A stretch of DNA of 64,000 bases from contig CAHIKZ030000126.1 of assembly GCA_903632075.3 (NCBI GenBank), positions 406,501 to 470,500 on the forward strand, in the 5' to 3' direction. This document shows positions 12,684 to 23,034 of this stretch, piece by piece. The notes beneath the pieces were generated by a model. That model did not search any database and was not told where the DNA came from. It saw only the letters and a list, made by a program, of their open reading frames with translations. Both the position numbers and the translations under genes were made by a program. Source of the stretch: Acanthosepion pharaonis (taxonomy: Eukaryota > Mollusca > Cephalopoda > Sepiida > Sepiidae). Position 1 is the first letter of the stretch; each line of letters begins with the position of its first letter.

Positions 12684-15600
12684 TTAATGCCTAACCGGCA
12701 TCAAAATGCCACCCAAGTCAGCACCTTTCACTCTGCAGAGACGCGCAAGACTCACCCACCTGTCGCCAAATTCCAATGGATGGAGTCGCTTCCTTTCCGT
12801 CCTGATCTTGACTTTAAGCTGATGCTTAAAGAACAAGATCAGTTGGGAAGAGGAAAACTTCTTGCGCCCATGAAATTCCTTCTGTCGCGTCGTCCATATC
12901 ACGACTCGCATAACACCCAGTAAGCAAAGGAACACATAGTGCTCAGCCTTAGTCAACGGCGGTACTATATTGCTACAGACGGAACTGGCCTCGAGGACAA
13001 AGAACTTTCCACGCAGCATGCGAACCATGATATCTTCAACAAACTTGCACAACGGAGCTACGACACTACAATGAAAGAAGGCGTGACCTATGGTCTCCAC
13101 CTCCCCACTGCAGCGAACGCAGTTTGGCGACTTAGCCAAACCCGCTGAGCGAAGTCTTTTTTGGCGACCCAGAGGGCTCCTCGAATCACCAGCCAGGTGA
13201 GTGATGCCTCAGGATTAGTGAGACATTTCAACCCGGGCGCCCAAGGCCATATGCAGCGAGCCTCCCGCTTTGTCAGACCGAGCTCGCCTATCAAATCATC
13301 TCGAGCGTTCCCCCTAACTAACACCTGATATAATGCCTTACGAGACAACGGCCGGACGTCGGAGAGGCCATCCTTCGCCCGTAAGAGTCGCTTGAGGGCA
13401 ATCCGACATTCACGATAGAAAGAGCCCTCGCATCGAGGAGTACGACCGGCCTCCTCCTCACACGAGCGCACATTTCTCAAGGATGGAAAATGTTTACGGG
13501 CGTCTTCCTTCCAGAATTCGCCGTCCTCATCCAGTTGCATACACATCCGGTCTAGATAAGTAATGCGAAGCGTATGTTGACGAGTCTCAACGCAAGGCAC
13601 CCCCAGACCGCCATCAGAGGGATGGAGGTAACAGATCTCGCGACTGACCATGGCAGCCTTGCCTCCCCACAAGAAGGAGAACAAGAGCCTTACAAACGCC
13701 AATAAAATGTCAGACGGGAGTGGAAGCACAGAAAGTCGGTAAAGGAGAATCGGGTAGATGTGCGAGGCACATACTTCCGCCCTCCCCTTCAAGGAAAGAT
13801 TCCTCCGAGTCCACAGACGAACTGCGAGCTCGGCCTTCTCTCGCACCTCCGACCAATTCATTTCCAACTGGAGGTCGGGACCGAACCAGACGCCGAGTAT
13901 CTTGACCGGCCCGTCCGTCCAGAGGAAAGATCCGGGAAGAGAAACTCCCTTCCACGAACCCAACCGCAAGCCAACAGACTTATCGCGGTTGATCTTGGCC
14001 CCTGCCACCGTCTCATAACCCTTGATTTCTTTGTTGACTTCGTTAATTTCGGCCCTACTCGACACCAGAACCGAAACGTCATCAGCATAGGCGGAGTACC
14101 TGGCCGAGGTGGTAGCACCAGGTAAGGAAATTCCGCGAAGGACCGGATTCGTCTTCAACTTACGCAGGAAAGGTTCCAACGCAAGAACGTACAGCAATGG
14201 AGACAGCGGACAGCCCTGACGAATGGAGCGAGACAACATGAAAGGTTTCGATCTTACCCCATTCACTTCTACCAGCGCACCGGGGACGCATACAGCAGTC
14301 GGATCCAAGTGCGAAAGTGCGGCCCGAAACCGACGGCCGAAAGAACAGCCTCCAGAAACCGATGGTCAACCCTATCGAAAGCCTTGGACTGATCTAAATT
14401 GATCAGCGCGGCATCACTGTCGACTTTCTCGATGATCAAGCGAACCAAATGAAGGTTGTCCTGAATAGTCCTGCCCTTCACAGCACAAGTCTGCTCGGGA
14501 CCAATCAGACTAGAGAGGACAATCTGCAAACGGTCAGCTAAGACCTTGGCTAAAATCTTCAACTCTGTATTTAACATCGTCAAAGGCCGATAATTATCTA
14601 TCCCATCCCCACCGTCTTTCTTCTTGCGAAGCAACTTGATCACACCCCTGGTGAAGCGTTGAGGAATAGACCCCTGCTTCATCCAGTTGTTGAAGATCAG
14701 TGCCAGCAAAGGGACAAAGACGGGCGACTGCCTCAAGTACATTTCATAGGGAAGACCATCTAATCCCGGAGTCTTGTCCAGGCCAACCTGCTTCAGCGCA
14801 TCCCAGATCTCAGACTCTGTTATGGGCCCCTCGCACCTAGCCGCTTCAGCCGCCTCAAGGCAGGGAAAGTCGGCTAAATAGGCATCGAACTGAGCAGAGC
14901 TCAGACCGGGCTCCCTGGTAAAAAGCTCCTGAAAGTAGTCACGAAAAGCCTCGCAAATGCCCGCGTCTGTAGTCACAGTCCGCTTATCCGGCAATGTGAT
15001 GCTCGCGATATGCCGATTAGTTGCCCTACGAGCTTCCTCTGAACGCAAAGACGCGGCCATATTCGTAGCCTCACAAGACATTCTTTTTTTTTTATCCTAG
15101 CCCTAACTACCAGAGCTTGATCCTTCTTGATAAGCAAGGAGGCCAGCTCCGCCTTAGCTACGGTTATGTCCCCACTAACACGGGATTTTATCGCCCGATC
15201 TACTTTGTCCTCTAGAGACTTTTGCGCTGCTAGCCCTTCTAGATTGAGTCGTCGACTAAAATCAGCAGCAAAAGCCCTAAGTTTAGATTTCAAAAAACCC
15301 CACCACTTATTCCCAACCACAGCCCCCGTCAATTCCCGCTGTAGCATTAGTAAAAGCTGGTCCCGGAAATCTTGCTCACCAAATAATGCTGAGTTCAATT
15401 TCCAGTAGCCAGCCATCTTAACCCTAGGCTTATCTAAGTTTACCCGAACCCGGACAAGCCTATGATCCGAGTAAACTATAAAATGGAAACTTGGACATTC
15501 TAAGAGCCCTACGTCGACTCTCTTAACTAGAACTCGGTCGATGTAGCTTGCGCTAACCACCGTATCCGAGCTGCCGTCCCTAGTCCAAGTCCATACTACC

Positions 15601-16151
15601 TCCTGGTGTTTCATTTCGGTACTTATCGACGAGATCAGACCCGTCGATAAAGCCCCGAAACGATTTCACATCCGGATTGTTAGTACCCGGTTTTCTTCCT
15701 ATACGATCTATATCGGGATCAAGGACGGCGTTCCAATCACCTCTCTAAAACTACCGAACGAGAAGTCTTCAAAACGGCTCGATCCGCCGAAACAAATCAG
15801 GCCGCTGCGAATGGTCATTGGGCGCATAAACCCCAATGAGACGAAGAGCCTTGTCCTTTATGGTAACATCCAGCACACAAAGCCTGCCCGCCGGATCCGC
15901 GAAGACAAGAGCACACACCGCATCCAGAGACTTGCTCACCAGCCAGGAAACACCCTCGAGCGTCCATCAAAACATGCTGAATAGAGGACGAACCTCTTAG
16001 ACAGAATGTCCTCATGATCGCGAGATAAAAAACGGGTCTCCTGCACACAACATACATCCACCCCGAGGCGCTGAAGATCGCGATCGAGCCTCACCCTTCG
16101 AGACTCCGACCTCAGGCCCCGGACATTCAAAGTTGCTAACCAGAGAGCCAT
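12684..16151 (-). pseudogene. Tx1-type LINE ORF2: endonuclease and reverse transcriptase, frameshifted
   Basis: About 1150 codons starting at ATG 16151 (LATLNVRGL). The AP endonuclease shows CCVQETRF, IGVYAPND, GDWNAVLD, YIDRVLV and SDHRLV, covering its catalytic Asn, Glu, Asp and His motifs. A linker leads to the RT: KTPGLDGLPYE, LINLDQSKAFDRVDH (motif A), RQGCPLSPLLY, and YADD at 14078-14089. A thumb region follows, then a C-terminal C-x2-C...H-x4-H-C motif (CVRCSGEVETIGHAFFHC, about 13121-13068) of the kind found after RT in many LINEs. The reading is broken near 15960, around 15771 and 15742 (apparently compensating indels), near 15605, at a T10 run 15084-15093, near 14290 and near 13130. 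All look like one- or two-base indels. With these breaks it cannot make full-length protein. Role: target-primed reverse transcription of its own RNA. Confidence 0.85.
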
Positions 16152-16163
16152 TATCAGACCTAA

Positions 16164-18290
16164 TTAGGGTTGGGACACTGATTTGAACATGGTCGGAGTA
16201 AGGATACCGACCGTATCTCCCATAGACCCATGGCCCATCTCATTGTTCATGGTGCCATCTTGGGAGATACCGCCAATATCCCAGGGACATGTCAGTTTTA
16301 AAGCTCTGTGAAGGGAGGGATGAACTAAAACTGGGACCCTCCCTGCACACAATTTTTTCAGATGATTTAAATCTTCACTTTCAGTGATGGCAATCGGGGG
16401 AGACATTTTATATGATCTAATCGCCTCCTCCAACATGGCCCATGCTTGGCTAGACCCAGACCCTGTTCTTATTACAGTAAGAACTCTCTGGGCCTTGGGG
16501 AAATTAAGCGGATCTTCCACGTCCTTATCGGCGTATTGCCTTATCGATAGAAGGTATTTCAAGTCTTTTATCCTATTCCCATAATCTTTCGCCTTTTCAG
16601 CCTGGGCCGAGGAAATTCTACAGATATCCTCACCTGTATTGAAGATATGTTTAGATGTTCTTTTCTTTTTTTCCTTAATATCCTTGGCAGGACTTCTCTG
16701 CCTTTTAGGAGCGGGAGGGGGCATTTCAGGGGTTTTAATAGGGGAAGGGCTGGGAGTATGTCGAGGGGTAGATGAGGGTTTTTTTTGGTACGGGCTGGGA
16801 TCTCTGCTGCGTGGAACAGCTTTAACGGGAGATGAGAAAGGGGTGGAATGCTTCTTTGGAGAAGGATGTTTTGGAGTCGCAGCTGGGGACAAGTTAGCTG
16901 ACGTTGAGGGAGTGGCTTTTTCCGGCTGAGATAGCCTCTCCTTGTCCAATTTTTCTTTCAGTTGTTTTATCTTTTCCGATTTTTCAAAACCTGGGTCGTA
17001 TTTTAGTCTTTTTTCTCCCAGAGTTGCCTCAGAAGCCGGGGCATCGCCCTTCACGTTGACATTGGGAGTGGGGCTGTTAGTGTCTTTGCCCTTGGGGCTT
17101 CATTGGACTGAGGTCCCGCTGTCTGGCGCTTCCCTCTGGCCTTACCAGCAACCAGCCATTCCCCTTCCCCCTTCTCCACAACTGCACTAGCAGCGGGAGA
17201 AGGCTCTTTGGGTAATGTGGCCTTTGTGCCAACAGGTGGATTTTCTGAACCGGCCCCGGAAGCTGGCATGCCCATTACAGGCGAGGCGGAAGGTAACGAC
17301 GCGGTCAGAGGGGGATCTTGGTCGACTGGCGCCTGAACTCCAGAGGCCTTCCTCTCTGGGCAGGAAGAGGAGAGGTGACCAGTCTCTCCACACTTCCAAC
17401 ATACCGGTTTGCGGCCGGTCACAATGACCGGCAGTTTCAGGCACCCTACCAGACAGTTGGGGATGGAGCGGAAGGCCTGCTCGTTTAACATAATTTCAAA
17501 ACTCCACCCCCCTTTCAGGCTATCGCAAGTAGCACCCAGGATCTCGCCATACTGCGAAAGGAACGCAGCCAGGTGCTCTCCGATAACCTGAGGAGGGACC
17601 TCGTATATTGCCACCCTGGTCCTTCTTCGCCCTTCATATTCTGTGCGCAGTATATGATCTTTCGTTATCAAGTCTCGACTTGAAGCGGCGACACAGTCTT
17701 CCGGCGTGGGTAGCAATACGTCCCACATGAAATATCTCACTCCCTTCACAATTCGGAGGGGCTTAAACCCCAAGGACTCCAGTGATTTTAACACTGTGTC
17801 TTTTGTCGAGCGACAAATTTTGCGCGAGCGCTTGTCCACGACAAAGACCGACACAATTCTTTTTTCAATTTTTCGTAATTCCTGGACGTCCTCCAAGAGT
17901 CCACCTTCCACGACAAGGTGAGCGTAACTCTTGGCCCTCTCCAAGAACTCCGCAACATTGATCACACAACTCGGTGGGGATGACCAACAAGAAGGCAATT
18001 CCCCGGCTTCTGCATTCTTATTTTCCTTGACGTTGCATTGGTCATTGGTTTCCTTGGTCTCAGTCTCTTCTTTCTTTTTTTCCTCTGAGGATGCTGCTGC
18101 TTTTTTTAAAGTATCCACTATTTCCTCATTAGATGGAACCAAAAAAGGGTACTCACTTGTGTCATTTTTATCCGGTGGTAGTTTTTTAATAGCAAACAAA
18201 TGCTTTTTTGTGGATTTTTTAAAATCCGGAATAATTGGCTTCTTTTTTTTAATTAAAAAAGAAGGCGTTGTTCTTGATTTTTTTTTCCAT
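16164..18290 (-). pseudogene. Tx1-type LINE ORF1 nucleic-acid-binding protein, one frameshift
   Basis: Two overlapping ORFs (18199-17051 and 17054-16164) form one broken gene of about 680-700 codons. The first half has an acidic/lysine-rich N-terminus, a conserved segment of about 190 residues (VVDKRSRKICRSTKDTVLKS to VGCLKLPVIVTG), and a perfect zinc knuckle CWKCGETGHLSSSC (CX2CX4HX4C, about residues 267-280). The second half is rich in Pro, Ser and Lys (PSTPRHTPSPSPIKTPEMPP) and ends in a short folded-looking domain. The frames join if one base is missing from the C4 run (plus GGGG 17094-17097), giving KGKDTNSPTPNV in place of the premature stop. The first ORF opens on TTG. An ATG lies upstream at 18290-18288 but is separated by a stop next to an A-rich run, so the N-terminus is probably also shifted. 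ORF1 proteins bind the LINE RNA. The stop is 12 bases before the ORF2 ATG. Confidence 0.8.
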
Positions 18291-19500
18291 TTTCAAAAGA
18301 GGAAAGGGAAGGGGAAGGGTGGTATGCGAAAAAAAATGGAAGGGGAGGGGCGGTACGAGTAAATGAAGGGGAGGGGCGATAGGAAAAAAAATAAAATAAA
18401 AACAAAAAAACCTTGGGGGGGTAAAATGTAAAAAAATTTTCGCTTAACAGTGAGACAACAAATTTAATTAACAATTAAAGGTCGACAGACAAAAATAAAA
18501 CAGAAGGATGTATAAAAAAATTAAAAAGACAAAAAAAGAAAACAAGTTTTGCCTAAAAGCAAAACAAATTTAAACAGATAAAACGTAAAATTAAATGGAC
18601 GTAAGACAAGAGAACAAAGTTCACAAAAAAATAATTAAAAGGACGAGAGACAAGCAAGCAACAAATTACACAATAAAACAAAAAGTTACAAACGGAGAAA
18701 TAAGAAAAAACGCAATACAAAATAAAATACGAAACTACAAATGTGACAATTTACAATATGGCTGCCGCTAAAAAACGGTCAACCCACAAAACAAAACGTT
18801 AAACAAGTGAAAAAAAAAAGGACAGGAATTACAAAATAAACACAAAATTTAAAAACAAATACTATATACACGAAACGAACTTTACGGGTTTTAAAAGAAA
18901 GACAAAGAAATAATTAACACGTAATAAATAAAGGAGGGGAAAAAAAAAGGTCGGACACGAAACGTAAAAGACGAAAAATAAACAGAGAAATTCCGGGAGG
19001 AGGGCACGGGAAGAAAATAAATTTAAAAAAGGAAAAAGAAAACGTAAACGAAAATCAAAACGTCAAATAATAAAGGACTTAATAGCAAAAATAAAAGTAA
19101 AAAATGGCAGTGAAAATGAAAAAATCAAAAATTTAAGAAATAGTCAAGAAAAAGAACGTTAGAAAAATCAAAACTTTAACAAAGGAAACGTTAGCAAAAT
19201 CTAAAATTTAAAAAATAGTCAAAAAAAAAAAGAAACTAAAAAATAATTCAAAACTTAGCTATGTAAAGACAGTCAAACAAGTACTCCAATAGACAAAATG
19301 AATGTCTAAAACGGTCAAGAGTAAGCTGAAATGGCCAGATAATGTAAAAGAATGAGGGGGTACTGGCATCGCATTTTTATGCAATAACGATGCAATGCAT
19401 TATGGGACATGGACGCAATGAATTATGGGATCACATGAAAACGCAAGGGATTATGGGTACATGAACAACTATAAAAACAACTACTTTTTTCCGAGTCGGG
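18291..19500 (-). promoter_or_regulatory. LINE 5' region with strand-skewed composition
   Basis: Between ORF1 and the upstream promoter-like block the plus strand is extremely A-rich with almost no T (about 18370-19260), so the LINE transcript would carry a U-rich leader of roughly 1 kb. It begins near ORF1 with G-rich runs on the plus strand (GGGGAGGGG, repeated three times near 18310-18380), meaning C/U-rich on the sense strand. No ORF is supported. Function is unknown; it may be the promoter-leader of the element. Confidence 0.55.
19391..19457 (-). promoter_or_regulatory. Three tandem ZNF143/Staf-like sites
   Basis: On the minus strand three related 16-17 bp motifs occur: CCCATAATGCATTGCA (plus 19406-19391), CCCATAATTCATTGCGT (19429-19413) and CCCATAATCCCTTGCGT (19457-19441). 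The first agrees with the known ZNF143/Staf consensus as I remember it (YYCCCANNATGCANYGCR); the other two differ in the ATGC core. They lie at the 5' side of the LINE and point towards its ORFs. Binding by a host ZNF143-like factor is inferred from the motif only. Confidence 0.5.
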
Positions 19501-19960
19501 GAGTTCTTCGAGGGACGTTCCCGGTTGATGGCAAGAACGGGCAGTTAGTGTGATTTGGAGACAGAACTCAAGAAGGAACGACTCATGGTTGAAATACCAG
19601 CTGGGAGAGCTTGAATTTACTCGCTGGTTACTGTTTTCTTTATTCGCCTCAGGGTATGAGTTTCAGAAGCTACACAAAACAGAATCTTCACTTATGGTGG
19701 TGTTGTGGAGTGGTTTCACAGTGGAGGCTTGTATTTGTACTGTCGGTCCTAAAATAGGTTCAACGTACAAAATGTTAGGAACTTGATATAATAGGGATAA
19801 CGCAGAGTAAATCTAGTTGTGGTCGCTGATACTTTAGTATCTGACTAACGGTCATCTGGCATTGACTGACTGACCAACCCATGAGCGACTCAGCGACTGA
19901 CTCGTTACTCTTACTACTCCTACTTATTATAGGTGGGAGAGTCTATTAACTATAGAATAG
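19500..19960. other. Unassigned segment between LINE 5' region and gypsy RT
   Basis: About 460 bases with moderate GC, carrying a short GACTGACT-type reiteration near 19860-19905. No similarity to the gypsy reading frame is visible until about 19965. It may be the extreme 5' end of the LINE or a separate small insert. Confidence 0.4.
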
Positions 19961-22289
19961 GTGTGTTCCACTATAACAGGTGGGAACAAAGATGACTTAA
20001 ATGTTAGTTGAAGAAATGCACACTGTGTTCTTGTGCTAAGGTAAATATACCCCCATTATTTTCCAGTATACCTATGAATGTCTGTCCTGTTTCCACCAAA
20101 TCCTGGTGTTTTAGTATAGATGATAAAGCATTCATTGAGAGGAAAATTTCCCAGTTGCTCTCAGATAACATCAAGCCCTGCTACTCACATGGAGAGCCCA
20201 ATTGGTTGCTGTAAAGGACTTTACCAAAAACACAATAAATGGATGTATTTAGATTATTCTCAAACATTTAATCTATAAACACAGTTGGATGCCTACCCTA
20301 TGCCTTTGATTTATGATATGATAAAATGACAAATATGACTTTGACCTGAAGAGTGCCTACCATCAGATCCCAATAATTGAGGCAGATAAAAAGTTTACTG
20401 CTTTTAAGACCAATGGGAAGCTATACCAGTTTTGTAGGTTGCCCTTTGGTGTAACTAATGGGGTCTCTGTTTCAAATGGCAATGGACAAAATTGTTGAAA
20501 AAGAGAACTTTATAGATAGATATTCTTATGTAGACAACATCACCATTGGTGGTTATGATCAAAAAACATCATGATCAGAATTGTCAGAGATACCAACAAG
20601 TGGCACAAATTGCAGTCTTACATTAAATGAATTGAAATCTGTAATATCTTCCAAGTCTATTAAAATACTCAGATATAATGCAAGCCATATTTTTTGGCCA
20701 TATTCTGACTGCTTGCACCCACTCCAGATGTTTCCACCCCATCAGATATGGTCTAAATCTTTTCAGATAAGTAAAGAAGCTTTGGGGACATTTAATGAGC
20801 TCAAAGAGGAATTGTGTTCTGCAATGCTTAGCTCTATTGATGAAAGTATTCCTTTTTTGGTAGAATGTGATGCCTCTGATGTTGCTGTGTCTGTATCTTT
20901 TAATCAAAATGGCTCTTTCGTTGCCTTCATGTCACACAGACTAAATCAGAGTGAAATAAACTACACTTTGGTGGAAAAGGGAGCTACAGCTCTCATTGAA
21001 GCTATTAGAAAGTGGTGACAATTATTGTTTCACAATCACTTTACTCTAATAACTGATCAATATTCTGTTGCATTCATGTTTGACATGTGAACAAAGGTTA
21101 AGAACAGCAAAGTTTAGAGTTGGAGAGTGGAGTTGGCTGAATTTAGTTATTCAGATTAACAATGTTGTCCCAAATGCTTTGACTCAAGCTTACTGTGCAG
21201 CTATAAGAAGTTCATCTCTAAAGGATCTTCATAGTAGTTTGTCACCTTGGAGTTGCACGGATGTTACACTTCATTAAATGCAAAAACCTTCCATATTTAG
21301 TGGAACATATGAAAAAGGTTTGCTCTCGGTGTCAAATTTGCTCTAAACTGAAGCCAAAGTTCTTCCAACCTTCTACCCTGGGAGAATTAATAAAGGCATT
21401 GGGTCCCATGGACCAATTAAGCATAGATTTTAAAGGGCTCTTATCATCTAATACTTGTAATAAGTATTTGTTAATGGCTACAAATAAATATTCCTGTTTG
21501 CCTTTTCATATCCAGATGTCAGTTCAGCCACAGTGATAAAATGCCTTGAACAAATTTTCAGCCTTTGCAGGTTCCTGTTTCATGTCCTAACTCAGAAAGG
21601 AATAGCCACAAGCACATCTACTCCATACCACCCAACAGGCAATTCACAAGTTGAACAGTACAATGGACTTATTTGGAGAAATATTTGCCTGGTTTTAAGA
21701 ACATACAATATAGACATAAAACTTTGGGAAATAGTTCTACCAAATGCTCTCTGTTCTCTTTGTTCCCCACTTTCAACATCTACCAATACTAAATTACATG
21801 TGAGGTTCTTCAATTTTCCCTGGCGTTCTTTAGCTGGCTCATATTTGCCATCATGGATTGTCCCCAGACCTGTACTTCTGAGAAACTTTGTCCGGTCAAA
21901 TAAAAATGATAATTTTGTCAGTAGGGTGTAAATTGCTTGGCATAAATCCTATATACACAAATATTAGGTATCTTGATGGATGAGAGTCCACAGTATCTCT
22001 TCAAGACTTGGCACCTTGTCCATCTACTGTTTCAAATGGGAGAACAAGTATACCAAATATCCAACAAGCTCCTGAGATCTGGGCAGTCTTAACATACTTC
22101 AACTGTGATCCAGCATGATAATTCAGGGTCAGTCTCTAATGATGTTATACCAGCCTCTAATCAATTTCAGGCTAGTCTTGAAGGTGGTCATGTTTTATGG
22201 AAGTCTTCCAGAACATGAAAAGCACCAACAAAGTATAAAGATTTTGTTAGCGAGTAAAACATTCTTCTCCTTTCTACAGGAGGTGGGAG
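19960..22289 (+). pseudogene. Ty3/gypsy pol remnant: RT, RNase H, integrase (right half of interrupted element)
   Basis: Heavily frameshifted. In order: linker GGNKDDLNV (about 19973), PPLFSSIPMNVCPVSTKS then SIDDKAFIERKISQLLSDNI (20050-20180), and the RT palm with DLKSAYHQIPI and FCRLPFGVTNGV. The catalytic box reads YVDN (20527-20538), an Asn variant also known in some gypsy families. A deletion near 20745-20765 joins the RT thumb to RNase H (IPFLVECDASDVAVS, SEINYTLVEKGATALIEAIRKW). Integrase shows the zinc-binding C-x2-C (CSRCQICSKLKPKF, about 21320) and the first catalytic Asp in LSIDFKGLL. A deletion near 21560 removes the segment holding the second Asp. The final block has TPYHPTGNSQVEQYNG with the catalytic Glu. 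The C-terminal tail KAPTKYKDF runs to about 22280. The order RT, RNase H, integrase is the Ty3/gypsy order. There is no envelope gene. Confidence 0.85.
22276..22289 (+). other. Polypurine tract of gypsy element
   Basis: A purine-rich run (AGGAGGTGGGAG) directly precedes a TG dinucleotide at the end of the pol remnant, the normal position of the plus-strand primer before a 3' LTR. Confidence 0.5.
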
Positions 22290-22409
22290 TGTTATGAAAT
22301 GAACTCTTCCTTTGAGTTTTGTATGTAAATTTATTGTATACAAATGAACATACATTTGCATGCATTAAATTTACATACAAAACACAAAGGAAGAGTTCAT
22401 TTTATAACA
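22290..22409. repeat. 120-bp near-perfect palindrome (TGTTAT...ATAACA)
   Basis: Arms of 44 bases (22290-22333 and 22366-22409) pair at about 42 of 44 positions around a 32-base centre that is itself partly self-complementary. It begins exactly where the gypsy 3' LTR should begin and has TG...CA ends. It may be a very short LTR, the palindromic end of a longer LTR, or a fold-back/MITE element inserted there. No second copy was found near the gag end. Confidence 0.6.
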
Positions 22410-22984
22410 AGGGGTTAATGATAGCACATCTTAAACTAAAATGGAGCCAGAATAAAACTGATAGTAAACAAATCAGAAAATGTATAACTTTCTTTTCAAT
22501 TTTCTCTTAATGTAAGTACACTGTTAAAGTAAAGGAATTTTCAGCTAAGATACTTGAACTTCATGACCTTTTTTTTTTTTTTTTAATACAATTAATTTTT
22601 CTATTGAGGAGGTGGGTGCAGAAAATTTAACTTGTGATAATTTTATTTCTGTACTACAGAATAAATAAACATCAAATAATTTTCTAAATGAGACTTACTT
22701 AGACAACAACACTACATTTCTACATCATTCTATGAATCTATAGCACTATCTCTCAATAGCTTTTAAGACCAGCTTACTAACCCCAATATTAAATTTTTAT
22801 CTGAGATTCAAATATAATGTAATGAAGTATCAAAGAAATGCTTAATAAAATAGAAACATTCATTTTACATACAACAGCAAAAGTTTAGCAATGGCTAATG
22901 TTTTTATCAACTTTGATATGATCAATTATAAGAAATATAAAATCATATAAGATTGAAACATGTAGGTATAGGTGTATATATATA

Positions 22985-23034
<50 letters not shown>

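Larger units (their letters stand above)
11760..19960 (-). mobile_element. Tx1-clade non-LTR retrotransposon inserted in gypsy element
   Basis: A minus-strand LINE occupies most of the gap between the two gypsy halves. Reading 5' to 3' on the minus strand there is a 5' region (about 19500 to 18291), ORF1 (18290-16164), a 12-base spacer, ORF2 (16151-12684) and a 3' UTR (to about 11760) with a minus-strand AATAAA at 11946-11941. ORF1 with a CCHC knuckle and ORF2 with an AP endonuclease, RT and C-terminal Cys/His motif are the organisation of the L1/Tx1 group, and the RT wording (RQGCPLSPLLYVLALEP) fits Tx1. GC and CpG content are well above the surroundings. The exact ends are uncertain: 19500-19960 may be the 5' end or extra insert, and I found no clear target-site duplication or poly(A)/poly(T) at the 3' end. 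Confidence 0.8.

Noticed and set aside
13720..14125. Plus-strand ORFs opposite LINE ORF2
   Set aside because: They are antisense shadows of the reverse transcriptase in GC-richer DNA, with no domain of their own.
22195..22510. Two ORFs on opposite strands with near-identical sequence (MYVNL...FTYKTQRKSSF)
   Set aside because: They are the two strands of the 120-bp palindrome, not genes.
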